DNA of 64,000 nucleotides, from assembly GCF_022201045.2 (NCBI RefSeq), contig NC_068560.1, positions 34,311,001 to 34,375,000 on the forward strand. Reading direction: 5' to 3'. Below the pieces are notes generated by a model. The model did no database searches. It worked only from the letters and a program-made list of their open reading frames with translations, and was not told the DNA's origin. A program made the translations under genes and the position numbers. This DNA comes from Citrus sinensis. Taxonomy: Eukaryota > Streptophyta > Magnoliopsida > Sapindales > Rutaceae. Below, in pieces: positions 1-12,499 of this stretch. Each line of letters begins with the position of its first letter. The stretch's first letter is position 1.

Positions 1-156
1 CTGCTATTCTACGTTACTTTTTCAGTATCATTTGGCCGGCCAAATGTCAACGGGACTTGGAAGATGCCGAGATTAATTACATTAAATTTTGTTTTCTAAG
101 AAGCTAACTAAGCATTCGGCTTAGAGATTCTTCATTGTAGATAAATATTAGTCTTA

Positions 157-514
157 GTGCCTGTTTGGTATAGCTTATTTAAGAGCCATAAGTGCTTATT
201 TAATCGTATAAGCACTTTTTAAAATTTTTTATGGTGTTTGGTTATTTTTTTAGTAGAGTTTTTTTAGCTTAAATAAGCTAATTTACCTCTACTAGTAAAA
301 GCCCAAAATTTGAGCTTTTGGGAGTAGAGGTTAGAGAGTTTTCTAAAAATATATAATAAAAAAATATCACACAGTTTAATGGTTCAAAAGTACTTTTTTT
401 ATTAACAACCAAATACCCAATGACTTTTTGTCCAAAAACTCTATTGGTATAAGCTCTACTGCTATAAGCTCTACTGTTATAAACTCTATTTAATAAGTTG
501 TACCAAACGGAGCC
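157..514. mobile_element. Tourist-like (PIF/Harbinger) MITE
   Basis: This 358-bp non-coding element has imperfect terminal inverted repeats: GTGCCTGTTTGGTA at the left and the complement of GGCTCCGTTTGGTA at the right. The similarity runs on inward through TTATTTAAGAG and TTATTAAATAGAG. It is flanked by TTA on both sides (154-156 and 515-517). A 3-bp TTA target duplication with ends of the form G-N-CTGTTTGGT is the signature of PIF/Harbinger-derived Tourist MITEs. There is no transposase, so it depends on an autonomous partner. The family call is from ends and target duplication only. Confidence 0.75.
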
Positions 515-517
515 TTA

Positions 518-2490
518 GTCTACATCAAATCTCTATTAGTTTGACATAATTTCCGGTTAATTAAATCGAAATTTGTTGAAATATTCCAATGAATGTATAA
601 TTCATAGCTCTGTGAGTTTTCTTGAGAAAGAAATCAAAAGCACGATAAATGAATCAATCAAGAGATGTACATGTCAAGGGATGCATCGTCACGTGAATTT
701 AAATAAATAAGCAAGTGGATAGAGAGCTTTATTCATGCCGGAAGCTTCAATTTTTTTAGTTTATTTTCCAAAAAAAAATAATTTGTCTACCCGCAAGTCT
801 ATAAAAAGCTACCACTACAGTGTATGATGTATTGCTCTGGTCCCAATTGGTTAATTCAAGACCAAATTGTTACATATAAATTGCTTATAAAGAGATTAAC
901 CTAATCCATTATAACTAACTAATTCGAAAAAAACGTTAGATTGAAGGATTCTAGGTTGGCAAAATTTTCAATATTACAATGCCAACATCACTTTCTGCAC
1001 AAGGAAATTACTAACACACTGAATTTGTAATTATTTTGTAGCGAATTTTTGTAGTATATTCTAAAAAAAAAATTACAAGAATACGTATTTGAAAACAGAT
1101 TAATTTCCATTTGTCCCTAAATAAATTAATACATTTCAACTTATCTCAAAACTACTGAAAATATAAACACACCTCCATTTAGGTTCATAAGATTATGATA
1201 AATGAGATTCGTGTTGATCAAAATTCTCATCAAAGTTTTTATCTTCTTAATGACAAAAAAGTGTAGATTGGGTGATAAATTAAAGTATGTCAATTTATGA
1301 AAAAGGATAAATTGAAATTTATACACTTAGAAAAAGACATCTCCTTTTTTAAATAGTATGAAAAGTATCAAAGTTAAATCTGGTAATTGTAATTTTAGTA
1401 AAAGAGTAACTTTGATTGATTGATTTTTTATTTTTTTTGGTTAATGTTAATTATATAGGTTTTGAAAAAGTTGTAAAAAACAAAAAAACAAAAAAACAAA
1501 AACCAAACAAGATCTAAATTGTAAATTCTCAGTGTATTGCATCAATCTCATTCAATAAAACAATGTCATGATGTTAACCACTAGTCAAATTATGAACCAG
1601 ACATGCCTACCAAACATATGCTCGGTTTGGTTAGAACTTAACCTAACACCAACAACAAATACGAACCCAATCCTAATCTAAAAGACTTCATTTAAAAAAA
1701 AAACAAAATTCAAACCTTTCAAAGAATTTTTTTCCTTTTTCATTTTTAAATATTCTTCCCTTTTTTTTTTTTTCAATTTTATGAAAATAGAGCAATACCG
1801 ACTTTTTCGTTTAATCAAGGGCAATACAGTCATTATACACGTCCCGAAAGTCCACCAAGCTCCATGATGGCAGCGTGCCCCTTGTCATTATTTTGGTCAC
1901 ATGAATGTTTCACATTGGGTATGCCAACTACGGCTCTTCACGCCCCGTTATAAATTATTATTACAAAAACATCAAAAGAAACTAATTTTACAACAATTTA
2001 ATTCATTTATTGTGGTCCTCGTCTAATATCTTTTATAGCCATTTTTTCCCAAATAATTAAACAATTTAATTTAGTTTCAGATCATTTTCTTGAAGAAATG
2101 ACGTATGATTTTTATTTTTTTGAATCTGAATTTAGAGATTACTTTTTTTAAAAAAAATTTAGTTTATTTGATTTTACTACAAATACAAAATCTGAAAGTT
2201 AGAAAATAACTACTTTTGTGTAATTAATAACAGTAATGCTCGCTTGCTAATTGCTTGGCTACTGACACGCGCTCACTGCTTGCGCGCACCCAAACAGCGG
2301 GGTCCACCTAAGTCTGCCGTTGGTCAGCAACGAGAGTTAGGAAACGAGAAAGTCAACCGTTAAGGCTAAAAATGTAATTTAACCAACCTTTAAAAACAAA
2401 GATGGAAACGAGGGAGTACATGTACAGTAGAATCATTATTTTTATCAGTGTTTATTAATTAAACAACAAGAGATTATAAAATCTAAGCAC
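518..2490. other. AT-rich intergenic spacer
   Basis: I see no gene here. The short open frames are AT-rich, lack splice context and resemble no family I know. The last part, about 2220-2500, has a GC-richer patch and is probably the distal promoter of the tubby-like gene downstream. Confidence 0.5.
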
Positions 2491-2559
2491 CTCTTTATTT
2501 ATTGACATTTTTTTTGTGAAATGGATTTAAGAATTTTTCAAGTCCGGTCTCCACTAAGA

Positions 2560-3857
2560 CAAAACTAAAGTCTAAAACCTCAGAACTGAATTTAGTGCCT
2601 TTCAAAGAAAGAGAGAGCGCAAAAAGTCTCAAGGATCTGACACGCCGTAGAAGAAGAGGGTGAGTTGCCCGTGATCGTTCTTTAGATCTCTTTGACTTTC
2701 CCGCAATATTTTTCATGTTCTGGTTGTTTCTCGGGAAAATTTTCAGAAAGTTAGTTTTTGTTTGCTTGGGTGTCTGATCGGCTGGATTTTGTGATTTGCT
2801 CATCTGGGTTTATTCCAAATATCGTAGAAGTGTCCAAGTTATTTTTTTAAAACTGCCTTTATTTGAATTCTTTTTTTAAAGTCATTTTTTTTTATGAAGT
2901 AAGCTGTGGAGATCAAAGTGTTGTGTAATTTCATTCTTTTCAGAAGCAATTTTTTTTTTTTGTTATTTCAATTTGTGAGTTCGTTTTTTCTCTTTATCCT
3001 TATTGTTTTCTTTTTTTTTTTTGGCAGAATTAATGTGAAAGCTGTGATCTTTTTCTAGAGGTATAACAATGGACCTTTGATCAAGATATGCCATGAGAGG
3101 TCAGTTCTAGCTTCTATCCTTGTTTTTTTTTAAGTTTTTTTCCTTTTTTTTGGTTTAAAACAAAATTTTAGGTAGAACCATAAACTTTTTTAGATAAAAT
3201 GTAAATTTTTTATTGCCCACTTACTTTGTATTTCATGGTTTTTTTCACCCTTCAATTTCCCTGTTTCTGTGTTAGATTGACTGGTCACACACGGATAAAT
3301 ATTGTAATTTTTTATCAAAAGAAAAATATTAGTGTAACTCTTTTTTCTTTCCATTTTTTTTCCTTTGCTTGATTTGACTGAGCTGAAATTTCTTTTTTTC
3401 TTTTCTCCTGTTTTGGTTTATAAATAGTGTTTCTTTTTTTTTTTTTAATTTAATGTTCTTCTTTGGTTTAAAATTATACAAAATTGGAAATTTACATTTT
3501 GAATAAATGGTGATTTTGGATTTTGAGATCAGATTTAAAACCCGCCCAAAGATGGTTTCTGATAAAAGTCTGGTATTTTAGGTGCCTTTGGTCCATGTGA
3601 GGCTTTTCTTTTCTGAGAATCTTCTTTTCTATCTTTGTGCTTTTCCCCCATGTCTTCTTTCTCTTTATTTCTTGTATATTAAGCATGCCATTTAGTAATG
3701 AAATAGAGATTTTCTTTTTCTGTTTTCCAAATTGCAGTTACAACTCATAGGCAAGCACTATTATTTCCAGGTCATCAATAACATTAGTGGAATCAAGTGA
3801 ATGCAGTAATTTTGGGAGGTGTATTAGGTTATTGGTGTCATCAGTCTACCGGAGTAA
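2560..3857 (+). other. 5' leader of the tubby-like gene, with a probable UTR intron
   Basis: A purine-rich exon-like stretch (about 2575-2659) ends at a strong donor, GTGAGT at 2660. A matching acceptor, TTGCAG, ends at 3737. The sequence between is very T-rich with poly-T runs, as plant introns are. The proposed second leader exon, 3738-3857, leads straight to the start codon at 3858. Long introns in the 5' UTR are common in plant TLP genes. The transcription start is not fixed, and smaller exons could lie inside the proposed intron, for example near 3060. Confidence 0.45.
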
Positions 3858-6296
3858 ATGTCCTTCCGAAGTATAGTCCGTGATGTGAGGGATGGATTTG
3901 GGAGTCTATCGAGGCGTAGTTTTGAGGTGAGGCTGCCTGGTCATCATGGTAGGGGGAAATCTCATGGGTCGGTACATGAGTTGCACGACCAGCCTGTTGT
4001 GATCCAGAATAGCCGTTGGGCTGGTCTCCCACCTGAGCTTTTGCGTGATGTGATAAAGAGATTGGAGGCCAGTGAGAGCACGTGGCCTGCTCGCAAGCAT
4101 GTTGTTGCTTGTGCTGCCGTGTGTAGGTCATGGAGGGAAATGTGCAAGGAAATTGTCAGAAATCCCGAATTCTCTGGAAAGATTACCTTCCCGGTTTCCT
4201 TAAAGCAGGTGAGATATTTATGACATTCTGTTGAGATTACAAGATAACTTTATGGGAAATAACTGATTGTCACTTTTATATTCATTTGGTTGGCTTCTGT
4301 TTCTTTTGAACTGTGATTTGATTATATCTTTACTTTGAATGAGATGTTCTTGTTGACCTGGGATGGAGACTGACAAGAAGTTGATTTACTTCCCATTTAC
4401 AGCCAGGGCCTAGAGATGGTACCATCCAGTGTTTCATAAAGAGGGACAAATCTAATCTAACATACCATCTTTTCCTTTGCCTTAGCCCAGGTAAGCTGCT
4501 TTCAAAAGTGAATAAAATAGTTATATCCTGGAACTATTTTAGCTGCCTGAGTATAAATGTTTTTCCTCCTTATTTGCATGACATTTATTACTCATCTGTG
4601 GATTAATCACGTGGGATTGCAGCTTTGCTTGTTGAAAATGGAAAGTTTCTTCTTTCTGCAAAACGAACCCGGAGAACCACTTGCACTGAGTATGTAATCT
4701 CTATGGATGCAGACAACATATCAAGATCAAGCAGCACTTACATTGGGAAACTGAGGTAGGATTCCTTCTCTTTGTGGCTCCCTGGCCCTTTGCTTTGCCA
4801 GTCAGCTCCTTAGTCCTTAACTGTATCTGTCGCAAATTAAGAGTAGAGCTGAGGAAATGAAAATTTGTGATGAATTCTATTTAGTTGAGTACAATTGAAA
4901 TTTTTCTGTAGCGTTTGTGCTGTCCTCTAACAAAGTGCATGGACAATGGAAAGAGAAAAAAATCTTGAAATTTAACCCTAAAGACATTTGAGGTTTCTAG
5001 ACGTGTTCTTGATGAATCTTCCATGACCTAGCATGTTAAGCAATTTTCAGTTTGTTGGTTTCCCAAATTTATGTTGGATGAAGGGATCTTAAAGGCAAGT
5101 GTGAGGGGTCATCATTTAGTGCAGTTTGTTAAAAAAAAAAACTTCTTGGTTGCTAATTTTCATTTACTTAATGTTCTTATATAGTATATTAAAATAGAAT
5201 AATTTTGCTTGGATGTAATACTTGTAATTGTTGATGTTATTTGTATTCCACATTGCATGGTTTGGATTTTGACTGAGGAATTTGAGAAATTAGATCGTTC
5301 TTGCAAGGCCACTTTCTAGAGCTCTTTAAATATAGAAGTTTATCAGCACAATAACACTTCCACTCCCCGCCCAAACTACAAATCTCAAGCCACAGAAAAG
5401 AAACTTATATGGCTTTGGATTTGGTGGTTGTGGGTTTAGCAACATATAGAGAATGCACAAATAGAAATTTATTGTTTGCAATTCATTTTCCCTTCTTATC
5501 AGATGGACACATATGGTTCTTGGATTTTAAGATCACTGTATATTTTTACTATAAACCCTTATGATGTAAATACTTTCTTTGATTCAGGTCAAATTTTCTA
5601 GGCACAAAATTCATAATTTATGACACGCAGCCTCCTTACAACAGTGCTCAGCTTTCCCCACCTGGCCGAAGCCGCAGGTTTTACTCGAAAAAGGTTTCCC
5701 CAAAGGTTCCCACAGGTAGCTATAACATTGCTCAGGTCTCTTATGAGCTTAACGTTCTTGGCACTAGGGGCCCTCGCAGAATGCACTGTACAATGCACTC
5801 AATCCCTGCGTCAGCTCTTGAGCCTGGCGGTAGTGTCCCTGGCCAGGCAGAGCTTAACCCTCGTTCACTTGAAGACTCGTTGCGGAGCTTCTCAAAATCA
5901 ATTGACGTTTCAACCGAATTTAGCAGCTCACGGTTCTCCGATATTGTTGGACCCCGTGATGAAGAAGATGAGGGAAAGGATAGACCCCTGATTCTTCGGA
6001 ATAAGGCACCAAGATGGCATGAACAACTGCAGTGTTGGTGCCTCAACTTCCGTGGGAGGGTGACTGTTGCATCAGTCAAGAATTTCCAGCTGATTGCTGC
6101 AACTCAGCCTGCAGCTGGTGCGCCCACACCATCGCAGCCACCCCCGCCGCCCCCGTCAGATCACGATAAGATTATTCTGCAATTTGGCAAAGTTGGTAAG
6201 GATATGTTCACAATGGATTACCGGTATCCTCTGTCTGCATTTCAGGCTTTTGCGATCTGCTTGAGTAGTTTCGACACCAAATTGGCATGTGAATAG
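3858..6296 (+). CDS. Tubby-like F-box protein (TLP)
   Basis: Four coding exons (3858-4208, 4403-4490, 4623-4755, 5588-6296) join in frame to give 426 residues, a normal length for plant TLPs. Residues about 50-105 form the F-box ([17 protein letters not shown] ... VCRSWREM), which binds SKP1/ASK in SCF ubiquitin ligases. From about residue 112 the tubby domain begins ([20 protein letters not shown]). It continues through [20 protein letters not shown] and ends in the family-diagnostic [15 protein letters not shown]. Tubby domains bind phosphatidylinositol 4,5-bisphosphate and tether the protein to the plasma membrane, from which it can be released to the nucleus. A Pro-rich insert before the last block ([13 protein letters not shown]) is a known variable site. 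The start is the first ATG after the leader acceptor and gives the standard N-terminus [13 protein letters not shown]. Family call is firm; the TLP number is not assigned. Confidence 0.95.
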
Positions 6297-6333
6297 AAGA
6301 AAATAGAGAGGCAAGAAGTAGAAAATTTTAGTT

Positions 6334-6577
6334 TGTTCTGCTTGTTTTCTTTTTCTAGAGTTCTATATAGAATGAAGAAGTTGTATGCAGTGTACAACAC
6401 ATAGCTGGACTTCAAATTACAGGACACCATATCTGTGATCATGGGAGAAGAATCCTGTTCTGCTTGTTTTCTTTTTCTAGAGTTCTATATAGAATGAAGA
6501 AGTTGTATGCAGTGTACAACACATAGCTGGACTTCAAATTACAGGACACCATATCTGTGATCATGGGAGAAGAATCC
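6334..6577 (+). repeat. 122-bp tandem duplication in the TLP 3' UTR
   Basis: 6334-6455 and 6456-6577 are two head-to-tail copies, period 122 bp, with no difference that I could find by eye. They start 38 bp after the TLP stop codon, so they lie in the 3' UTR and may duplicate 3'-end processing signals. The lack of divergence implies a recent event or an assembly artefact. Confidence 0.9.
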
Positions 6578-6811
6578 TGTTTTTTCTTTGTTTCCTCAAA
6601 TTTCGTTTATATTTTTAACTTTGATTTAGCTTTCTCTGTATGTTTCCTATTGTTTAATCTAAAAAGAAACATTTCAAAGTTAAATTGGTTTTGTGTTCTA
6701 GCATATTCTGGTTACAAATTGAAGACACTAGGGGCCTCTTATGGTTCAGATAATTGACCTCCATTTAGTCTTGAGTGTGTGTCTATCTAATTTACTTTGG
6801 CTGCGTTTGAC

Positions 6812-7241
6812 TAGAGGTGGCAAAAATACCCGCTCGGTCCGGACCCGGACCGTACTCGGGCATTGCGGGCCGGGTAATACCCGGTCCGGGTATGAAGCCG
6901 GGTCGGTCTTGGGCATCACTTGATAAACCCGGAATCCAGATTTTATTAAAAAAAATTATAAAATATATATTATTTTAAATATTTTATATTTATTTGATTT
7001 ATTTATTATACATATATAAAGTTTTAAACACTTAAAATTTATATTTTCATGTCAAATTTTATTGAAATAAATTTAAAACTTATAAAATTACCAAAAAATA
7101 AAAAATATATACACATAAATATTAAAAAATATAAAATCTGGGTACTCGGATTAAAACTCGGCCCGGACCCAGACCGGTTGCATCCGGGCAGGGTCCGGTC
7201 ATGGCAATACCTGGACCCGGCCTGGGGTTTTGCCATCTCTA
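6812..7241. mobile_element. hAT-type MITE, copy 1
   Basis: A 430-bp element bounded by TAGAGGTGGCAAAA and the complement of TAGAGATGGCAAAA. It is flanked by a perfect 8-bp target duplication, CGTTTGAC, at 6804-6811 and 7242-7249. Short TAGAGGTGGCA-type ends and 8-bp duplications define hAT elements. GC-rich subterminal blocks (repeated GGTCCGGGT-like motifs) surround an AT-rich centre. There is no coding capacity. Copy 2 at 8408-8850 lies in the opposite orientation. Confidence 0.88.
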
Positions 7242-7249
7242 CGTTTGAC

Positions 7250-8399
7250 ACATTGCATTGTATTATGTTGGATTGTATTATTTTAATATAGATGTATCGT
7301 ATTATACTTATTATATTATTATTGTATTATAATAATGTTGTACAATATTTGATGTTATATTATATTATATTAATTTTTTATTATTAATTTAAATTATATA
7401 TTTAGAAAATAATATTGATCAGTACTTAGAAAAATATTAAATATAAAAGTTTTAAATTTTAGAAATTTAATTTTTTTAATAAAATATTGAAAAAATCATA
7501 ATATTTCATAAAAATAAAAGTCTTTATCCTTAAATTTTTAGAAATATAACAATTATTTTTCAGTATATTCTAAATATATAACATGTGAAAAAAATATCAA
7601 AATAAATAATTTAATCAAATAATCTCTAAATAATATAACAACATAAATAAATAGTTAAAATTTATAAGATGAGTTCTAAAATCATTTTATAATGATAGAA
7701 TAAAAATTTATATATACAAAAAGATAATTGCAAAATAATAAAGTTATTAATTGTTGTAACATATTCACTAACAAAATGAATTGTGCTAAATTATCCAATA
7801 ATTATTTATATTATTAATTTTCAATTATTAAATTTATTCATATTTAATATTAATTATTAATTATATTAAATTGTTGAATAATAATCAATTATTATATATA
7901 ACTAAATAATCAATATTATGTCATATTTTTATTTTTACATATTATTTGAGTATTTATTATTAGTCATATTAACTTATGAAAGATTAATCATTTTTATATA
8001 TTAATTATTATAATAAATTAAATAATAAATAATACATTATTTTATTATATATTTAATATAATAAAAATTAAACTAAAATATAATATTATTGAATAATAAA
8101 TCATGAATTTATTAATTTATATTAATAATTATAATGTAAAAATAAATATTATATTATATTCAAAATTTATATTTATTTATTACTATTACAAAGTTAAAAT
8201 TAAAAATTAAAAAAAAAAAGGAGAGAGAAGCTAATGCTGCGGTGACTAAAGGTCGAGTTTAGATAACGCTAGAAGTTAATGCAGTGTAGTCTAGTGCAGC
8301 AACTTGGTGCCCCAAACATGGGGCTGCAGCATTGCATTTTGTAATGAGTCTGAGGCCTACCAAACACCCCCTTTCCCTGCTTTGTGAGTGATAGAGACT
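7250..8399. other. AT-rich block between the two hAT MITEs
   Basis: About 950 bp (7255-8215) consist almost only of A and T in TTATTATA-like runs. A normal-composition stretch (8216-8399) follows, ending in a CCTACCAAACACCCCC motif. With the second hAT copy removed, this and the left edge (GGCTGCGTTTGA) look like worn ends of an older MITE-like insertion, but I could not define a target duplication. No gene is present. Confidence 0.4.
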
Positions 8400-8407
8400 C
8401 CTGGCTG

Positions 8408-8850
8408 TAGAGATGGCAAAACCCCGGGCCGGGTCCGGGTATTGCCATGACCGGACCCTGCCCGGATGCAACCGGTCCGGGTCCGGGTCCGGGTCCGGGC
8501 CGAGTTTTAATTCGAGTACCCGAATTTTATATCTTTTAATATTTTATGTGTAGATATTTTTTATTTTTTGGTAATTTTATAAGTTTTAAATTTATTTCAA
8601 TAAAATTTGACATGAAAATATAAATTTTAAGTGTTTAAAACTTTATATATGTATAATAAATAAGTCAAATAAATATAAAATATTTAAAATAATATATATT
8701 TTATAATTTTTTTTAATAAAATTCGAATTCCAAGTTTATCAAGTGATGCTCAAGACCGACCTGACTTCATACCCGGACCAAATATTACCCGACCCATAAC
8801 GCCCGAATATAATCTAGGTCCGGACCAAACAGATATTTTTACCACCTCCA
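8408..8850. mobile_element. hAT-type MITE, copy 2 (inverted)
   Basis: A 443-bp element matching copy 1 (6812-7241) in reverse complement along its whole length. Its left end is TAGAGATGGCAAAA and its right end is the complement of TGGAGGTGGTAAAA. It is flanked by a perfect 8-bp duplication, CCTGGCTG, at 8400-8407 and 8851-8858. The two target duplications differ, so these are two separate insertions, not one duplicated block. Four GGGTCC-type repeats lie near 8476-8500. Confidence 0.88.
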
Positions 8851-8858
8851 CCTGGCTG

Positions 8859-9602
8859 GCGGACAGGGCAAATAGCCTTTTACACCAACAGACAAAAGTT
8901 ACTATAAAATCACTACTTTACCACGAAGCTTCGTTGGTTTCTGGAATTTAGCTCCTGTGGGTCTTCTGCACGGCTCGTTGTGGGTGGCTTAGTATACGAC
9001 AGTATATTCCCAGTTATGTCCTTTTGTCTTTTGGACGTATCAATCATGTTATCATCCGAGCGATAACATATTATTATGTTTAGTTTATTGGGTTAAATGC
9101 TTCTTGATGTATCTGGAGAATATACACATGAATGAGCCGTTTTGATATTTTATATTTATTTGTTTATTTATTATTTTTAGGTCAACGCAAATCCAGCTAG
9201 ACTGAGAAATTGTTGAATATTTGTTTGGCTTTTGTTTAGTGTTGAAGTATTATAGTTTTCACTATTCAAGTCACAACTACAATGAAAAAAAAAATGTTAA
9301 ACTATAAAAGTAAAAATTAATAGTGTGCATTATTAAGCATATCTTTTGAATGATAATTTTGATAAAATATTAAGATATGATTGTTTTTCTTCAGACATGT
9401 GTGAAATCAAATCAACTTAACAATTAATGTTTATTAAATATTTTGATGCTCTACAATTACCCAACCTCAGTATTAACATTTATACAGGGGTCTTAACTAA
9501 ATGATTCATTTCTAACTAAACGACCCTCATAAGGGGCAGTTATAATTACTCAAATACCCTCCTATTTTGTTATAGAACTCAAAGTTAACGATATAAGATA
9601 TA
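8859..9602. other. Spacer without visible genes
   Basis: No coding frame with family similarity, RNA gene or repeat structure stands out in this AT-rich interval. Confidence 0.4.
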
Positions 9603-9611
9603 ATAAGAAAA

Positions 9612-9739
9612 GGCAAATGCGAAGTTACAATAATTGTAACATACATCTCTCATGTGAACCACACAAATTGTAAGTCCTATAATTTTATGTGATTCACATA
9701 AGAGATATATGGTACAATTATTGTAACTTAGAGGTTCCC
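9612..9739. mobile_element. Small fold-back MITE with 9-bp target duplication (family A)
   Basis: A 128-bp element. The two halves are near-complementary: a left AGTTACAATAATTGTA matches the same sequence on the opposite strand at the right, and the match continues through the ATCTCTCATGTGAA region. It is flanked by the 9-bp direct repeat ATAAGAAAA at 9603-9611 and 9740-9748. A 9-bp duplication points to a Mutator-like (MULE) transposase. The element at 59419-59541 shares the GG start, the AAGTTACA core and the 9-bp duplication. Confidence 0.75.
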
Positions 9740-9748
9740 ATAAGAAAA

Positions 9749-10600
9749 ACCTCTCGATTGCCCGGGTGGTAACTGGTAAATGTCTAAAGAAAAGAGTTGT
9801 CGTTCCTCTTGTGCGTATGTGTCAAGATTTGAGCGGCTCGGAATCTAACTACATACGAATGTATTAGACAGACAGATGATCCTTCACTCACCACCGTCTA
9901 ATTTAATTGTAATAAAACTGTGGTGGTCCAAAGTTGAATCGACAAGATTTACAAAACATGTGCATGCAACAAGGGGCATGCCGATTGGCTCATCTAACTG
10001 ACTGACACTTGAGTCCCGACAAAAGTAGATGGCATTAAGGTCCATTTGACATGGAAGGGCATTGATTGAGATTGAGATTGTGATTGAGATTGAGATTGAG
10101 ATTCATTCTTTCAACTATGGTGGACATAAAGACATTAAAAAATATTAAACTATTGTCCTTTTGAAATACCCAAAATTTAATATGCTCATGATTCATGTCA
10201 TATTATTGCTGTAACCATACTCCTTGCGACACTCGTAAGGTTCTCTAAAATTTGGCTTATTTTGCGCTTTCTCCATGATCTCCACTTAATTGACACGTGG
10301 CGAAGTGGGCGTGCATCCTAAAATGTGGACCAAATGATCATCGAATCAATATCCTTACATTATTAAATGATCATATTGGGTTTTCAATCTTCAATGAATA
10401 GAGTTGGAGAACTTCATTTGTAATTGTAATCATCACTATGCAGTCTCTATTCAATCAGGGCAAATCTTCATAGCAAATTAGGAGCAGGAGCAGCATATAA
10501 TTTCCTCATCGACAAACAAACTTCTTCAAATTTGCATTTTAAAAAATAAAATGAAATAAACAAACCTTATAATAATAGGAAGCCAGGACCATGAGCACTT
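9749..10600. other. Spacer with a GAGATT tandem repeat
   Basis: No gene is recognised. A short tandem run of GAGATT/GTGATT units lies at about 10066-10103. The rest is AT-rich unique sequence. Confidence 0.45.
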
Positions 10601-11040
10601 AATTACACTCATTAACTCCATGTCATGGAACAGAAGCTTTACACTTATTCGATAGAATTCTTGACATCACAGCTTTACAAGGTAAATCAGCAAAAGATGG
10701 AAAAACCAGAGGGTCAACACTACGTACAATTGTATAGCAAAATGATATGAATTTGACAGAGTCTGAGAAGTGAGCACTGCTACTCGTTATTTGCCATCCA
10801 AACTGAAGTGTGCCGGCGCCTGTGCCCCCGGGCTGCTGCAGCATGGAAGCTCAAGGAGGCTTGTGTACTTCTGAAACTGAGACCATTAGAGACGGTGAGC
10901 GAGCGAGCGAGCGAGCGGGTGGGTGAGTGAATGGAGAAGATAAGGATGGCTCTCTTTGTTTCTCTTTTGGAAAAATATGCAAAAAGAGACACAAAATGCA
11001 AAGCCCTGGCCACGCCTGCAGTATATAAATTATATATGCA
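10601..11040 (-). other. Possible small transcribed unit, product unknown
   Basis: Reading the minus strand, a TATATAA-type box (about 11020-11035) precedes a leader with a repeated GCTC/GAGC motif (10898-10916) and about 250 bp of balanced composition. Three short frames overlap here (77, 78 and 73 residues). None resembles a known family, and they use different frames of the same DNA, so at most one is real. It could be a non-coding transcript or a small peptide gene. The evidence is only the promoter-like element and the composition. Confidence 0.2.
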
Positions 11041-11099
11041 TATGCATACGTGCTAAAAGACATTAGAAAAGCGTGTGATGGCATCATTTGGTCTGTGGC

Positions 11100-12490
11100 T
11101 GACAGAATATTGTATTGTATGTATTCTTCTGTTATCCTAGCTACTTAATTATCAAGTCACTTTATCTTTATCTTCAGCTTCCTTTTTTTTTTTTTTTTTT
11201 AATTAAGGGTAAATTTTAATTTACCTGCACAATCTTCAATTTATTTCTTAATGTTTTTAAAACATTAATTTATTCTTATTTTCTATACATGACCAGATAA
11301 CGATATTGGGGGGGATTAACAGCCCATTGAAGTTACATTTATTTTTACACTAATTTATAATTATTAGATTAAAGATGTAGTATTGGTGAGGATTAAATGA
11401 AATTAGTAATATAATTCTTAACAACATGTACTTTCTCTCTCTCCCTTTGTTATTTGTTATTCTCTTTTCGTGGCTAAGCTTCCATTGAAGGCACCATCAA
11501 AACCCACAAACTGGAATGCCTTGGTCATAAGAAGCTATTACATATTAAGAACATACCCATCATCAAATAACTCACAAATGGATATTATTATTTCAAGAAA
11601 TTTGTGTTCTTATATTCTGTTTATTGTAAGTGGTTAATTACTTACAAATTCAGTGGTTTTCTTCGATTTTTGAACAAAGAAATCGAGAGGGGAGAAAGAA
11701 TAAATATTTTTCTTAAATTAAATAAATCGCTAGCTTGCTTCTTGCTTAGTCATCACCACTTGTACTGAAACACAATCTCAAGAGTACTTTTGACTTAGAT
11801 TCAACAAGATTGAGATGAAAGAAAAAAAAAATTAATAAAGATAAAAAATGGGAATAAAAAATGTTTGAGGGAGAGACAGAGAAGAAAAAGTTAGAGAGAA
11901 ACAAAATTTTTATCAAAGATTTATTACGCTTCACAAAATCTTAGCCATTCATTTCTCTTAAATCTTATTGCTATAAAGTAATGTAAAAATAGGTATAACT
12001 TTAGAGGATTGTTGATCCGCCTCTATATCTACACACACACACATTGCCGTAATTAATTTATGTATAAATTAATTGGTGTACTTGTCAATGCCAATATCTC
12101 ATGAGCAGTACTGAGTACACTCGCATTAACATTGAAAGACTAAGTAAATTGTTTCTTACTTTCCTCCGTCGGCCTTAATTTAATATCCATTGAAGGGGGA
12201 TTGGAGTTATATAATAATGGGTATCTCTTAAAGTATCTAATGGGCCACCTGCTATTCGAAAGTTGTTGCACAAACTGTACATGGAGCCGATTTGAAGAGA
12301 AGATGATAAGCAAAAGATTTTGTGCAATATTGGGCCCTTCTGAGTTATGACCTTAGATAGTAAATTCCAATGCGCAAGTAGGCAAGTCATTCTCTATTGG
12401 GAAAGTTGGTGGAGCACTAAATCTTGATACCAAATCTCAAGATTGATTCCAAGTATAAAAAATTGTGGTTGTAATGAAATTGGTTTTGCA
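11100..12490. other. Spacer without visible genes
   Basis: AT-rich DNA with poly-T runs and short purine-rich patches. No supported coding exon, RNA gene or transposon boundary was found. Confidence 0.4.
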
Positions 12491-12499
12491 TTTGGCCTC

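Noticed and set aside
3841-4147. Minus-strand frames opposite the first TLP exon
   Set aside because: The plus strand encodes a clear F-box and tubby domain start; the others are shadows.
10754-10778. miR156/157-like string TTGACAGAGTCTGAGAAGTG with GAGCAC following
   Set aside because: It does not match the mature miRNA closely, and no complementary arm that would form a precursor hairpin lies nearby.
10620-11087. Small secreted peptide gene (CLE, RALF or similar)
   Set aside because: No conserved peptide motif and three conflicting frames; kept only as a weak possible transcript.
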